Positions 8,012 through 14,938 of a DNA stretch of 22,214 nucleotides are shown piece by piece (the first letter of the stretch is position 1; every line of letters begins with the position of its first letter). Below the pieces are notes generated by a model. It searched no databases and was not told the DNA's origin. It saw only the letters and a list, made by a program, of their open reading frames with translations. Where the stretch lies: positions 1 through 22,214 of the forward strand of contig JAAZAP010000352.1 of NCBI GenBank assembly GCA_012514255.1. The letters run 5' to 3'. The DNA is from Bacteroidales bacterium (GTDB lineage: Bacteria; Bacteroidota; Bacteroidia; Bacteroidales; VadinHA17). Made by a program: the position numbers and the translations under genes.

Positions 8012-8015
8012 ATAT

Positions 8016-9032
8016 ATGAGAAGGGTATTCATTACATCTGTCATCGCATTGTTGCTCTCACTGGGATTGAATGGCCAGGAGATAACGGTTTCATCTGCTC
8101 CTGACACCTCCGTTATCCTTATTGGTGACCAGACGGGTTTCACCGTCACAGCATCATTGCCTTCCGGAGTAAGGGCAGAGCTCAGCGGCGCTGCTGATAC
8201 TCTTGCCGGAAAGATTGTCATTCTACGCAGGAGTCCGCGTGATACAGCTGTAATGTCTGACAACCGGATTCAGATCACTGACAGGTACCTGGTGACATCA
8301 TTTGACTCGGGATCATATACAATACCTCCGTTCTATGCAGAGATAGCAGAAGGAGACAGCCTGGTGAGGTTCTATTCCGATTACTCCTTTATGAAGGTAT
8401 TGAGGCCTGATGTTACTCCGCCGGACAGTACCGATGTTATTTTTGACATTGTTCCCCCACGGGGCGCACCCGTGGCATTTACAGAGATACTGCCGTGGAT
8501 AATTATTGTCCTGATTGCTGCGGTTATTATATATCTCCTGGCGCGGTACCTGCCCAGGAACCCCTTGAGGAGGTTTGTCAGGCCTCCCGTGCCGCCTGAA
8601 CCGGCGCATGTGATTGCACTGCGTGACCTGCAAGCTCTTATGGCTACAGAACTATGGCAGAAGGGTGAGATAAAGGAATACTATTCAAGGCTATCAGATA
8701 TACTCCGGAGGTATTTGGAGAACCGGTACGGAATCAGTTCGCCCGAGCTGACCACCGATGAGACGATCAGGATGCTCAACAGAGCCGCCGTTACCACATC
8801 GGGGCAGATGGCCCTGGTCAAGGAGGTGCTTTCGGTCTCGGATATGGTGAAATTCGCCAAATATATTCCTGACAGCGCTTTGCATCAGGTAATGTATGAC
8901 AATTCCCTCGCCTTTGTTGAGGCCACAAAAGCACCTGAAATGACTGCAGCCGAAGGAGAAGAGAAAGTGGCAGGAAAAGCAGGTCATGCAGAGGGCGCTA
9001 ATGCAGGAGTGAAAGGAGGTGAGCATGAATAA
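8016..9032 (+). CDS. BatD-like single-pass membrane protein of the bat operon
   Basis: A 338-residue protein with a signal peptide (MRRVFITSVIALLLSLGLNG), a periplasmic beta-rich domain of about 140 residues (EITVSSAPDTSVILIGDQTG onward), a membrane helix near residues 160-180 (ILPWIIIVLIAAVIIYLLA), and a basic, proline-rich, helical cytoplasmic region. The cytoplasmic part has EYYSRLSDILRRYLENRYGI and ELTTDETIRML, like proteins found at this place in Bacteroidota bat operons, and resembles the C-terminus of BatD further along. The ATG at 8016 is preferred over an upstream in-frame start at 7965 because it begins the signal peptide. Its 3' end overlaps batA by 8 nt. Function unknown; likely part of the Bat envelope complex. 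Confidence 0.8.
   Translation: MRRVFITSVIALLLSLGLNGQEITVSSAPDTSVILIGDQTGFTVTASLPSGVRAELSGAADTLAGKIVILRRSPRDTAVMSDNRIQITDRYLVTSFDSGSYTIPPFYAEIAEGDSLVRFYSDYSFMKVLRPDVTPPDSTDVIFDIVPPRGAPVAFTEILPWIIIVLIAAVIIYLLARYLPRNPLRRFVRPPVPPEPAHVIALRDLQALMATELWQKGEIKEYYSRLSDILRRYLENRYGISSPELTTDETIRMLNRAAVTTSGQMALVKEVLSVSDMVKFAKYIPDSALHQVMYDNSLAFVEATKAPEMTAAEGEEKVAGKAGHAEGANAGVKGGEHE
9012..9019 (+). promoter_or_regulatory. Strong Shine-Dalgarno site of batA
   Basis: AAAGGAGG lies 5 nt before the ATG at 9025. It decides the start, since an in-frame GTG at 9019 overlaps the site itself. Such a strong site is unusual in Bacteroidota, where most genes lack one, and may help batA re-initiate inside an overlapping gene. 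Confidence 0.65.
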
Positions 9033-10017
9033 CATCGTCTTCGAGAACGGGTGGTTCCTCTGGTTCCTGCTGATCATACCACTGCTGCTGGCCTACAATA
9101 TCTACCGGCAGAGCATGTTCAATGCTCCGGTGAAGCTCTCCACGGCCAGTTTCGCTGACGGAGGACGGAAAACATTCCGCCATTACCTGAGACACCTGCT
9201 TTTTGCCCTGAGACTGGCAATCATTGCACTTGTAATAATTGTCATTGCCAGGCCGCAGAACGTAGACAGATGGCAAAGCTCCACCACTGAGGGGATCGAT
9301 ATCATCCTTGCGCTTGACGTATCGGGATCAATGCTGGCTCGCGACTTCAGTCCTGACCGGCTAGAAGCCTCCAAGAACGTGGCTACGGAATTTATCAGCG
9401 GAAGACCCTATGACCGGATAGGCCTGACAGTATTCAGCGGCGAGAGTTTCACCCAGTGCCCGCTTACAACTGATCACGCCGTACTAATCAACCTGCTCAG
9501 GGAAGTGAAGAGCGGGATCATTGAAGATGGCACGGCCATAGGCGTAGGACTGGCTACGGCCATCAACCGCATCAAGGACTCCGATGCCATCAGCAAGGTG
9601 ATAATACTGCTTACTGACGGTGTTAACAACATGGGCTCCATTGACCCGATGACTGCAGCAGAGATAGCAAAGACGTTTGCCATAAGGGTCTATACAGTAG
9701 GTGTGGGAAGTATGGGATATGCTGATTATCCGGTGCAGACACCCTTCGGCATGAGATACCAGAAGATGCAGGTTGAGATAGACGAAGCCCTGCTTCAGAG
9801 GATTGCAGAAATGACCGGAGGAGAATACTTCAGGGCTGTTGACAACACCAGCCTGCAGAAGGTGTACAATGAGATTGACAAGCTTGAGAAGTCGAGGATA
9901 GAGACCAGGGAACACAGCAGGCGTGAGGAGGTCTTCATGCCATGGGCCCTTGCTGCCGTTGTCCTCCTGGCCCTGGAGCTGTTATTGAGATACCTCTTCA
10001 TGAAAAACATGTCATAG
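9025..10017 (+). CDS. batA: BatA, VWA-domain membrane protein
   Basis: A 330-residue Bat protein. Two membrane helices stand at the N-terminus (FLWFLLIIPLLLAYNIY and ALRLAIIALVIIVIARP), then a VWA domain from about residue 90 to 280, then a C-terminal helix (ALAAVVLLALELLLRYLF). The MIDAS motif is complete: ALDVSGSM (DxSxS), DGTAIGVGLA (Thr) and LLTDGVNN (Asp). ARPQNVDRW before the VWA domain is typical of the family. The VWA domain should bind a divalent metal and a protein ligand. The start is fixed by the Shine-Dalgarno site at 9012-9019. It is followed by batB after 7 nt and is a paralog of it. Confidence 0.93.
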   Translation: MNNIVFENGWFLWFLLIIPLLLAYNIYRQSMFNAPVKLSTASFADGGRKTFRHYLRHLLFALRLAIIALVIIVIARPQNVDRWQSSTTEGIDIILALDVSGSMLARDFSPDRLEASKNVATEFISGRPYDRIGLTVFSGESFTQCPLTTDHAVLINLLREVKSGIIEDGTAIGVGLATAINRIKDSDAISKVIILLTDGVNNMGSIDPMTAAEIAKTFAIRVYTVGVGSMGYADYPVQTPFGMRYQKMQVEIDEALLQRIAEMTGGEYFRAVDNTSLQKVYNEIDKLEKSRIETREHSRREEVFMPWALAAVVLLALELLLRYLFMKNMS

Positions 10018-10024
10018 CCAGATC

Positions 10025-11077
10025 ATGGATACATTCAGATTTGCACAGCCCGATATGCTCTACCTGCTCCTTCTGGTACCGGTACTGGTGGTGATATGGA
10101 TTTTCGGCAACAGGCGGAGAAGGCTGGCGCGTGAACGCTTTGGTGATGAGGCACTGCTCATGAGGCTTTCGCCTGATTACTCGCCCGCACGAATGGCCGT
10201 CAAATTCTTTATCCGGCTACTGGCTCTTATCATGGCCGTGCTTATTGTTGCCAGACCCCAGTTCGGATCGAGGCTCGAGGAGGTTAAACGCGAAGGTGTT
10301 GAGGTGGTCATCGCCCTTGATGTCAGTAATTCAATGCTTGCGGCTGACATCATCCCATCCAGGTTGGAGAGGGCCAAACAGGCTATTTCTCAGCTGGTTG
10401 ACCAGCTCCGGGAGGACAGGATAGGACTCATTCTCTTTGCCGGTGACGCCTACACCCAGATACCTGTTACAAATGATTATCTCTCCGCAAAGATGTTTCT
10501 CTCCGCAGCGGGACCAGATGCCGTATCAAAACAGGGAACTGCAATCGGGGCTGCCATTGACCTGGGTATGAGATCATTCACCCCTGACAGCGACAAGAGC
10601 AGGGCGCTGATAATCATAACTGACGGGGAAGACCATGAGGAGAATGCTGTGGATAAAGCACGCGAAGCGTCACAGAAGGGTATAGTCATTCATACTATTG
10701 GCATCGGGTCACCTGATGGTTCGCCCATACCGGTCAGGACGGGAGGGAGGATAGATTATCTGAAGGACAACCAGGGAAACACGGTAGTCACCAGGCTGAA
10801 TGAGAAGGGACTGCAGGAGATAGCTTCGGTTACAGGCGGAAGATATGTCAGGGCAAGCACAACCAGTATAGGGTTGAATGAGATATTCAATGATATAGGG
10901 CGCATGAAGAAAAGTGAGATAAATGCCATGATGTACACGGAATATAATGAACAGTTCCTTATTCCCGCAGCTCTCCTCTTCATGCTGCTGGTTGCCGATC
11001 TGCTTCTCGCCAACAGGAAGAACAACCTGCTCAGGAGGATTGGCCTCATTGGGAAAGACACAAAAAGAGAGATTTAA
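10025..11077 (+). CDS. batB: BatB, VWA-domain membrane protein
   Basis: A 350-residue protein with the same plan as BatA: two N-terminal membrane helices (MLYLLLLVPVLVVIWIF and FFIRLLALIMAVLIVARP), a VWA domain with ALDVSNSM (DxSxS), QGTAIGAAID (Thr) and IITDGEDHEE (Asp), and a C-terminal helix (FLIPAALLFMLLVADLLLA). The metal-site residues are intact. The Asp-Gly-Glu-Asp-His after the last strand is typical of BatB and distinguishes it from BatA. The stop codon shares one base with the ATG of batC, a sign of translational coupling. Confidence 0.93.
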   Translation: MDTFRFAQPDMLYLLLLVPVLVVIWIFGNRRRRLARERFGDEALLMRLSPDYSPARMAVKFFIRLLALIMAVLIVARPQFGSRLEEVKREGVEVVIALDVSNSMLAADIIPSRLERAKQAISQLVDQLREDRIGLILFAGDAYTQIPVTNDYLSAKMFLSAAGPDAVSKQGTAIGAAIDLGMRSFTPDSDKSRALIIITDGEDHEENAVDKAREASQKGIVIHTIGIGSPDGSPIPVRTGGRIDYLKDNQGNTVVTRLNEKGLQEIASVTGGRYVRASTTSIGLNEIFNDIGRMKKSEINAMMYTEYNEQFLIPAALLFMLLVADLLLANRKNNLLRRIGLIGKDTKREI

Positions 11078-11826
11078 TGAGAAGAAGGAACAGTGCATAT
11101 AGAATTGTGATTTCAGCTGTCTGCCTGTTGATTATCTCTCCTTCACTCTTTGGTCAGGAGGAGAGGGAATATATCCGGAAAGGCAACAGGCTTTTTAAAA
11201 AGAGCGAGTACGCCGGCAGCGAAGGCATGTACCGTCGTGCAGAGGAGCAGTCGAAATCCCCTCGGGATGCAATCTTTAACCTGGGTGATGCACTCTACAG
11301 GCAGGACAGGTACGGCGAAGCTGCCACCGAATTCAACAGGGCTGTGCAGGCCGGTGGGGCAGACTCACTCCGCCAGGCTGAGGGATTCTACAATCTGGGC
11401 AACTCGCTTCTCAGGGAGCAGAAGTTCAGTGAGAGCATTGAGGCTTATATCAACTCGCTCAGGCTTAATCCGGATAACATACAGGCGAAATATAACCTGG
11501 CCTATGCCCAGGACCAGCTGAAGAAACAGGAGGAGGAACAGCAGCAGCAGGATCAGAATAAGAATCAGCAGGACCAGCAGGAAAATGACCAGAAAGATGA
11601 TCAGCAGGACAAGCAGGAGCAGGAGCAGCAGCAGCAGGATCAGCAGGACAAGCAGGAGCAGGAGCAGGATCAGCAGCAGGATCAACAGCGGCAGGAATCT
11701 GCTTTAAGCAGGGAAGATGCCAAACGTCTGCTTGATGCCCTGGCTGCAAAGGAGAAGGAGGCCCAGGAGAAGGTGCAGCGTGACAGGGCCGCTAAAGCAA
11801 AGGTCAGGGTCATAAAAAATTGGTAA
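11077..11826 (+). CDS. batC: BatC, TPR protein with Gln-rich linker
   Basis: A 249-residue protein. An N-terminal hydrophobic stretch (IVISAVCLLIISPSLFG) acts as signal or anchor. About three TPR repeats follow (residues 27-145; for example EYIRKGNRLFKKSEYAGSEG and EGFYNLGNSLLREQKFSESI). From about residue 150 to 207 the chain is a run of Gln, Asp, Glu and Lys, then a helical end (SREDAKRLLDALAAKEKEAQ) and a basic tail. TPRs bind other proteins, probably BatA, BatB or BatE. The Gln-rich linker is written in CAG-rich DNA that contains a 39-bp tandem unit. Acidic/Gln-rich tails are seen in other BatC proteins. Confidence 0.9.
   Translation: MRRRNSAYRIVISAVCLLIISPSLFGQEEREYIRKGNRLFKKSEYAGSEGMYRRAEEQSKSPRDAIFNLGDALYRQDRYGEAATEFNRAVQAGGADSLRQAEGFYNLGNSLLREQKFSESIEAYINSLRLNPDNIQAKYNLAYAQDQLKKQEEEQQQQDQNKNQQDQQENDQKDDQQDKQEQEQQQQDQQDKQEQEQDQQQDQQRQESALSREDAKRLLDALAAKEKEAQEKVQRDRAAKAKVRVIKNW
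11599..11667 (+). repeat. 39-bp-period repeat in batC
   Basis: A 30-bp segment is present identically at 11599-11628 and 11638-11667 (both begin GATCAGCAGGACAAGCAGG), with a period of 39 bp, or 13 codons. It lies in CAG/GAG-rich DNA spanning about 11529-11695. Copy changes would keep the reading frame, so the linker length could vary between strains. Confidence 0.85.
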
Positions 11827-11837
11827 TTTTGACGGTG

Positions 11838-13661
11838 ATGAAGAGCATAATAACGGTTATAATCTGTTTCCTTGCCACCCTTCCGGGGATGGCCCAGGAG
11901 GTAACCCTCACCGTTGATGCGCCTGGGACAGCCGCCACCGGAGAACGTTTTAGAATCATATATACAGTTAACGCCACTGGCGGCCAGTTCACTCCTCCGA
12001 AATTTGACCAGTCGTTCAGTGTGCAGGGCCCCCAGCAATCAACAAGCCGCAATGTGCAGTGGATCAACGGCGACATGCAGGCAGTATCTTCCACAACTCT
12101 GATCTATTATGTTGTTGCTTCAGTTCCGGGCACCTATACTATTCCTCCCGCACAGTTCGAAACCAAGAAAGTGACTGTCAGTTCACCGGAGAAGCAGATA
12201 GTGATAACTGATGGTCCGCAGGGACAGGCCCCTGCAGCAGCGCAGCCGCAGGGTCAGGGTCAGGCAGCAGGTACCGGAGATACTCCATCCGAGGGATCTG
12301 AGGTATCAATGAGACTGTTGATCAGTGACCGCGAGGTTTATGCCGGCGAACCGGTAACGGTAACTCTGAAACTTTACACACGTATCAATCTCTCAGGGAT
12401 ACAGGAGCTGAAATATCCTGATTTCAAGGGATTTCTGCGTGAAGATATTGAGACTCCGCCTCTAAGCAGCCTTGAGAGTGAAGTGATAGACGGTGTACAG
12501 TATGGTACGGGTATTGTTCAGCGCTTTGTACTATACCCGCAGATCCCGGGAGAGATGCGCATTGAGCCGGTAGAGATGACTGTCCTGGCACAGGAGAGGA
12601 GCAGGGTCCGCGATCCCTTCTTTGACGATCCCTTCTTTGATAATTTCTTTTCTTCCGTCTCTACAGTACCCCGCAAGATAGCTACCAGGCCGTCAACCAT
12701 CAGGGTAAAACCCCTTCCGGACCCGCGACCGGCTGACTTCCACGGAGCGGTGGGGTCATTTGCACTTGAATCAGACCTGTCAACCACGGAGGCTCAGCTG
12801 AATGATGCCATCACGCTGAAGGTGACCCTCAGAGGGTCAGGCAACCTCAATCTTGCCGGGGAGCCGGTGATCAACTTCCCCCAGGGAATAGAAAAATATG
12901 ACCCGAAGGTGACTATGCTCAGTTCAGGCACATCATCAGGGAGCAAGGTCTTTGAATACCTCCTCATACCCAGGAACAATGGCACCTTTGAGATACCTCC
13001 CCTATCATACACCATCTTTGATCCCGACGAGGGAAAATACGTTACGTTGCGGACGGAAGGCTATACAGTTAACGTGACCGGTACGGGCGCTTCCGGGGAG
13101 GGTATGGCGCCGGTTTATATCCCGGGCGAAGAGGTTAAGTACCTTGGCCAGGATATCCGCTACATCAGGAACGGCAGCGGCAAGCTGGCGCTAACAGCTG
13201 CCCCTCTGATTGCTAAACTCCAATACTGGCTCTGGTTTGTCCTGGCACTCTTTGTCACTGCCGTGGTGCTCCTCCTCAGGCGCGAACAGATGAAACGCAA
13301 TGCCGACATTGCCGGGCTCAGGAACCGCAAGGCTGCGAAGAATGCACGAAAACGGCTTGCGAAGGCCAACGCGTTGCTCAGGAGTGGCATGAATGAACTT
13401 GTCAATGCCGAGATTGCCAGGTCACTGTGGGGTTACCTGGGAGACAAGCTGCGCATACCACCATCTGAGATAACAAGGGAGAAGTGCTACGCTGCACTCA
13501 GGGACAGGAGAACGGATGAGGAGCTTATAACCGAACTGGACAGGATCCTCTCAGCAACCGAATACTCGCAGTATGCTCCGGTTTCGGAAGGGGAGAGTCC
13601 TGCTGCCCTGTGCAAACGGTCGGCTGTCCTGATCAGCCGGCTTGATAATGTTCTGGATTAA
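11838..13661 (+). CDS. batD: BatD, periplasmic beta-domain membrane protein
   Basis: A 607-residue protein. MKSIITVIICFLATLPGMAQ is a signal peptide, followed by a long series of immunoglobulin-like beta domains (about residues 22-445; for example EVTLTVDAPGTAATGERF and SMRLLISDREVYAGEPVTV), a membrane helix near residue 460-480 (LQYWLWFVLALFVTAVVLLL), and a helical cytoplasmic end with RSLWGYLGDKLRIPPSEIT. Family-typical marks are GPQQSTSRN near the N-terminus and the aromatic-acidic DPFFDDPFFDNFFSS, which I know from BatD relatives. Residues 130-155 form a Pro/Gln/Ala/Gly linker between beta domains. The ATG at 11838 is taken because it starts the signal peptide; it is 11 nt after batC. Confidence 0.9.
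   Translation: MKSIITVIICFLATLPGMAQEVTLTVDAPGTAATGERFRIIYTVNATGGQFTPPKFDQSFSVQGPQQSTSRNVQWINGDMQAVSSTTLIYYVVASVPGTYTIPPAQFETKKVTVSSPEKQIVITDGPQGQAPAAAQPQGQGQAAGTGDTPSEGSEVSMRLLISDREVYAGEPVTVTLKLYTRINLSGIQELKYPDFKGFLREDIETPPLSSLESEVIDGVQYGTGIVQRFVLYPQIPGEMRIEPVEMTVLAQERSRVRDPFFDDPFFDNFFSSVSTVPRKIATRPSTIRVKPLPDPRPADFHGAVGSFALESDLSTTEAQLNDAITLKVTLRGSGNLNLAGEPVINFPQGIEKYDPKVTMLSSGTSSGSKVFEYLLIPRNNGTFEIPPLSYTIFDPDEGKYVTLRTEGYTVNVTGTGASGEGMAPVYIPGEEVKYLGQDIRYIRNGSGKLALTAAPLIAKLQYWLWFVLALFVTAVVLLLRREQMKRNADIAGLRNRKAAKNARKRLAKANALLRSGMNELVNAEIARSLWGYLGDKLRIPPSEITREKCYAALRDRRTDEELITELDRILSATEYSQYAPVSEGESPAALCKRSAVLISRLDNVLD
12611..12640 (+). repeat. Perfect 15-bp tandem duplication in batD
   Basis: CGATCCCTTCTTTGA is present twice without a gap (12611-12625 and 12626-12640). 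It encodes the doubled DPFFD motif. The identical codons suggest recent duplication, though a doubled motif also occurs in other BatD proteins. Confidence 0.85.
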
Positions 13662-13673
13662 AACAGGGAGAAG

Positions 13674-14432
13674 ATGCAAAGGATAACAGCTGTTTATATT
13701 TTACTCCTGGCCGGCATTCTTAACCTGGCCGGACAAACTCCTGAAGAGAGATTTAACCGTGCGGGAGAGCTGTACGGATCGGGCGATTATTCCGGTGCTT
13801 CCGCCATCTACAGGCAGCTGTATGATGAGGGTTACAGGAGCGAAGATCTTCTCTTCAATGCAGGCAATGCCTTCTTTAAGGCGGGTGAAAATGCCGCGGC
13901 AATATTGTTCTACGAGCGGGCCAGGCTGCTTGCCCCTGCAGATGAGGATATCGATTATAACCTGCAGATTGCAAGGAGCCGCATCACCGACAGGTTTGAG
14001 ACCGTGCCTCAGCTCTTCTTCGTTAAGTGGTTTGATTTCCTCTCATTGCTGGCGACAACAAATGTATGGGCCGGAGCTGCACTGATAACGTTCATTGCTG
14101 CACTTGTTCTGGTGCTTATCTTCCTTACAAAGTCGAGAGCCCGGGGCCGTCTTCTGTCATTCTGGCTTTTCCTTGCAGCATTGGTGTTGTCTGCCTTTAT
14201 GATTCTTCTTGCCATACGCAACAACTCGCTGGTCAATAACAGCAACAGGGCTGTCATAACATGCAGTATAGTCACCGGCAGGAGCGCGCCCGGCGAAACC
14301 GGCAATGAGCTTTTTGTGCTCCATTCAGGAACTACGGTGACCATTGAGCAGGAGCTAGGGGCATTCCGCGAGATAAAGCTCCCTGACGGCAACAAGGGGT
14401 GGATCAGGTCAGACTGCATGGAAAAGATATAG
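13674..14432 (+). CDS. batE: BatE, TPR and SH3-like membrane protein
   Basis: A 252-residue protein, last gene of the bat operon. It has a signal sequence (ITAVYILLLAGILNLAG), two TPR-like repeats (ERFNRAGELYGSGDYSGASA and LLFNAGNAFFKAGENAAAIL), two membrane helices near residues 125-180 (VWAGAALITFIAALVLVLIF and LLSFWLFLAALVLSAFMILL), and a C-terminal bacterial SH3-like domain (VITCSIVTGRSAPGET to GNKGWIRSDCMEKI). This order is the usual one for BatE. The SH3-like part would be periplasmic and could bind peptidoglycan or a partner. It starts 12 nt after batD. No terminator hairpin is visible in the 73 nt after it. Confidence 0.9.
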   Translation: MQRITAVYILLLAGILNLAGQTPEERFNRAGELYGSGDYSGASAIYRQLYDEGYRSEDLLFNAGNAFFKAGENAAAILFYERARLLAPADEDIDYNLQIARSRITDRFETVPQLFFVKWFDFLSLLATTNVWAGAALITFIAALVLVLIFLTKSRARGRLLSFWLFLAALVLSAFMILLAIRNNSLVNNSNRAVITCSIVTGRSAPGETGNELFVLHSGTTVTIEQELGAFREIKLPDGNKGWIRSDCMEKI

Positions 14433-14473
14433 CCCGGGTTATCTTTCGGAAGCCTCTTTTCAGACGTTTTTCT

Positions 14474-14481
14474 TATCTTTC
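14474..14481 (+). promoter_or_regulatory. Possible -7 element before the lipoprotein gene
   Basis: TATCTTTC matches seven of eight positions of TAnnTTTG, 24 nt before the ATG at 14506. There is no TTG at -33. It would separate the reductase unit from the bat operon; weak. Confidence 0.25.
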
Positions 14482-14505
14482 ATGCCGGTTTACTGAAATC
14501 CGGCC

Positions 14506-14931
14506 ATGAAAAAGATATTCCTGCTTTTACTGCTCACAGTTGTTGTGACCATGACAATCACCGGCTGCAAGAAGAGATCATTCACCGCAGAGGGTCCCAC
14601 GGATGTCCGCATTCATAACCAGACAGGTCAGGTGATAGAGGAGGTGACTGTCATCACAACGGATGACCCTTCATATGTGAAGAGGGTTCATAACTACGGC
14701 ACTGTGACTCCGGGAGCCTATACTGAATATTTCAGGTTTGATATCGCATTTACTGAAGCCGACATCACACTGAGGATAGGTTCCGTGTCTTATTCAACGC
14801 CGGCTGCACAGTTTGATTATCTGACATATATCGGCCCGGACCGCATAACATACCGTCTTACAATTGCCGATCAGGTGAATCATATCCTTGACATTGAGAC
14901 GATAATTGAAGAGCCCATAGACGATCTTTAG
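14506..14931 (+). CDS. Small lipoprotein of unknown function
   Basis: A 141-residue protein that I do not recognise. The N-terminus is a lipoprotein signal: MKKIFLLLLLTVVVTMTITG followed by Cys, with the lipobox ITGC at about residue 21. After KKRS there is no acidic export signal at the next positions, so it may stay in the periplasm-facing leaflet. The mature part looks like a single beta sandwich (DVRIHNQTGQVIEEVTVITT, YTEYFRFDIAF, ITYRLTIADQ), similar in pattern to small immunoglobulin-like domains. The acidic end is EEPIDDL. It is 7 nt upstream of the molybdoenzyme gene, so it is probably co-transcribed with it, though no known reductase subunit looks like this. Confidence 0.72.
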   Translation: MKKIFLLLLLTVVVTMTITGCKKRSFTAEGPTDVRIHNQTGQVIEEVTVITTDDPSYVKRVHNYGTVTPGAYTEYFRFDIAFTEADITLRIGSVSYSTPAAQFDYLTYIGPDRITYRLTIADQVNHILDIETIIEEPIDDL

Positions 14932-14938
14932 TTGAGGA

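Noticed and set aside
7965..8015. Upstream start for the BatD-like protein
   Set aside because: It would overlap DUF58 and place 17 polar residues before an otherwise clean signal peptide starting at 8016.
11529..11695. CRISPR-like short repeats
   Set aside because: The units are in frame inside batC, have a 39-bp period with no unique spacers, and no cas gene is near.
11365..11749. Long minus-strand open frames rich in Leu or Pro/Ala opposite batC
   Set aside because: They are the complements of CAG/GAG repeats coding the Gln-rich linker; no start signal or family match.
14433..14505. Terminator after batE
   Set aside because: No stem followed by a T-run was found; the only dyad (14481-14508) has bulges and contains the next start codon.
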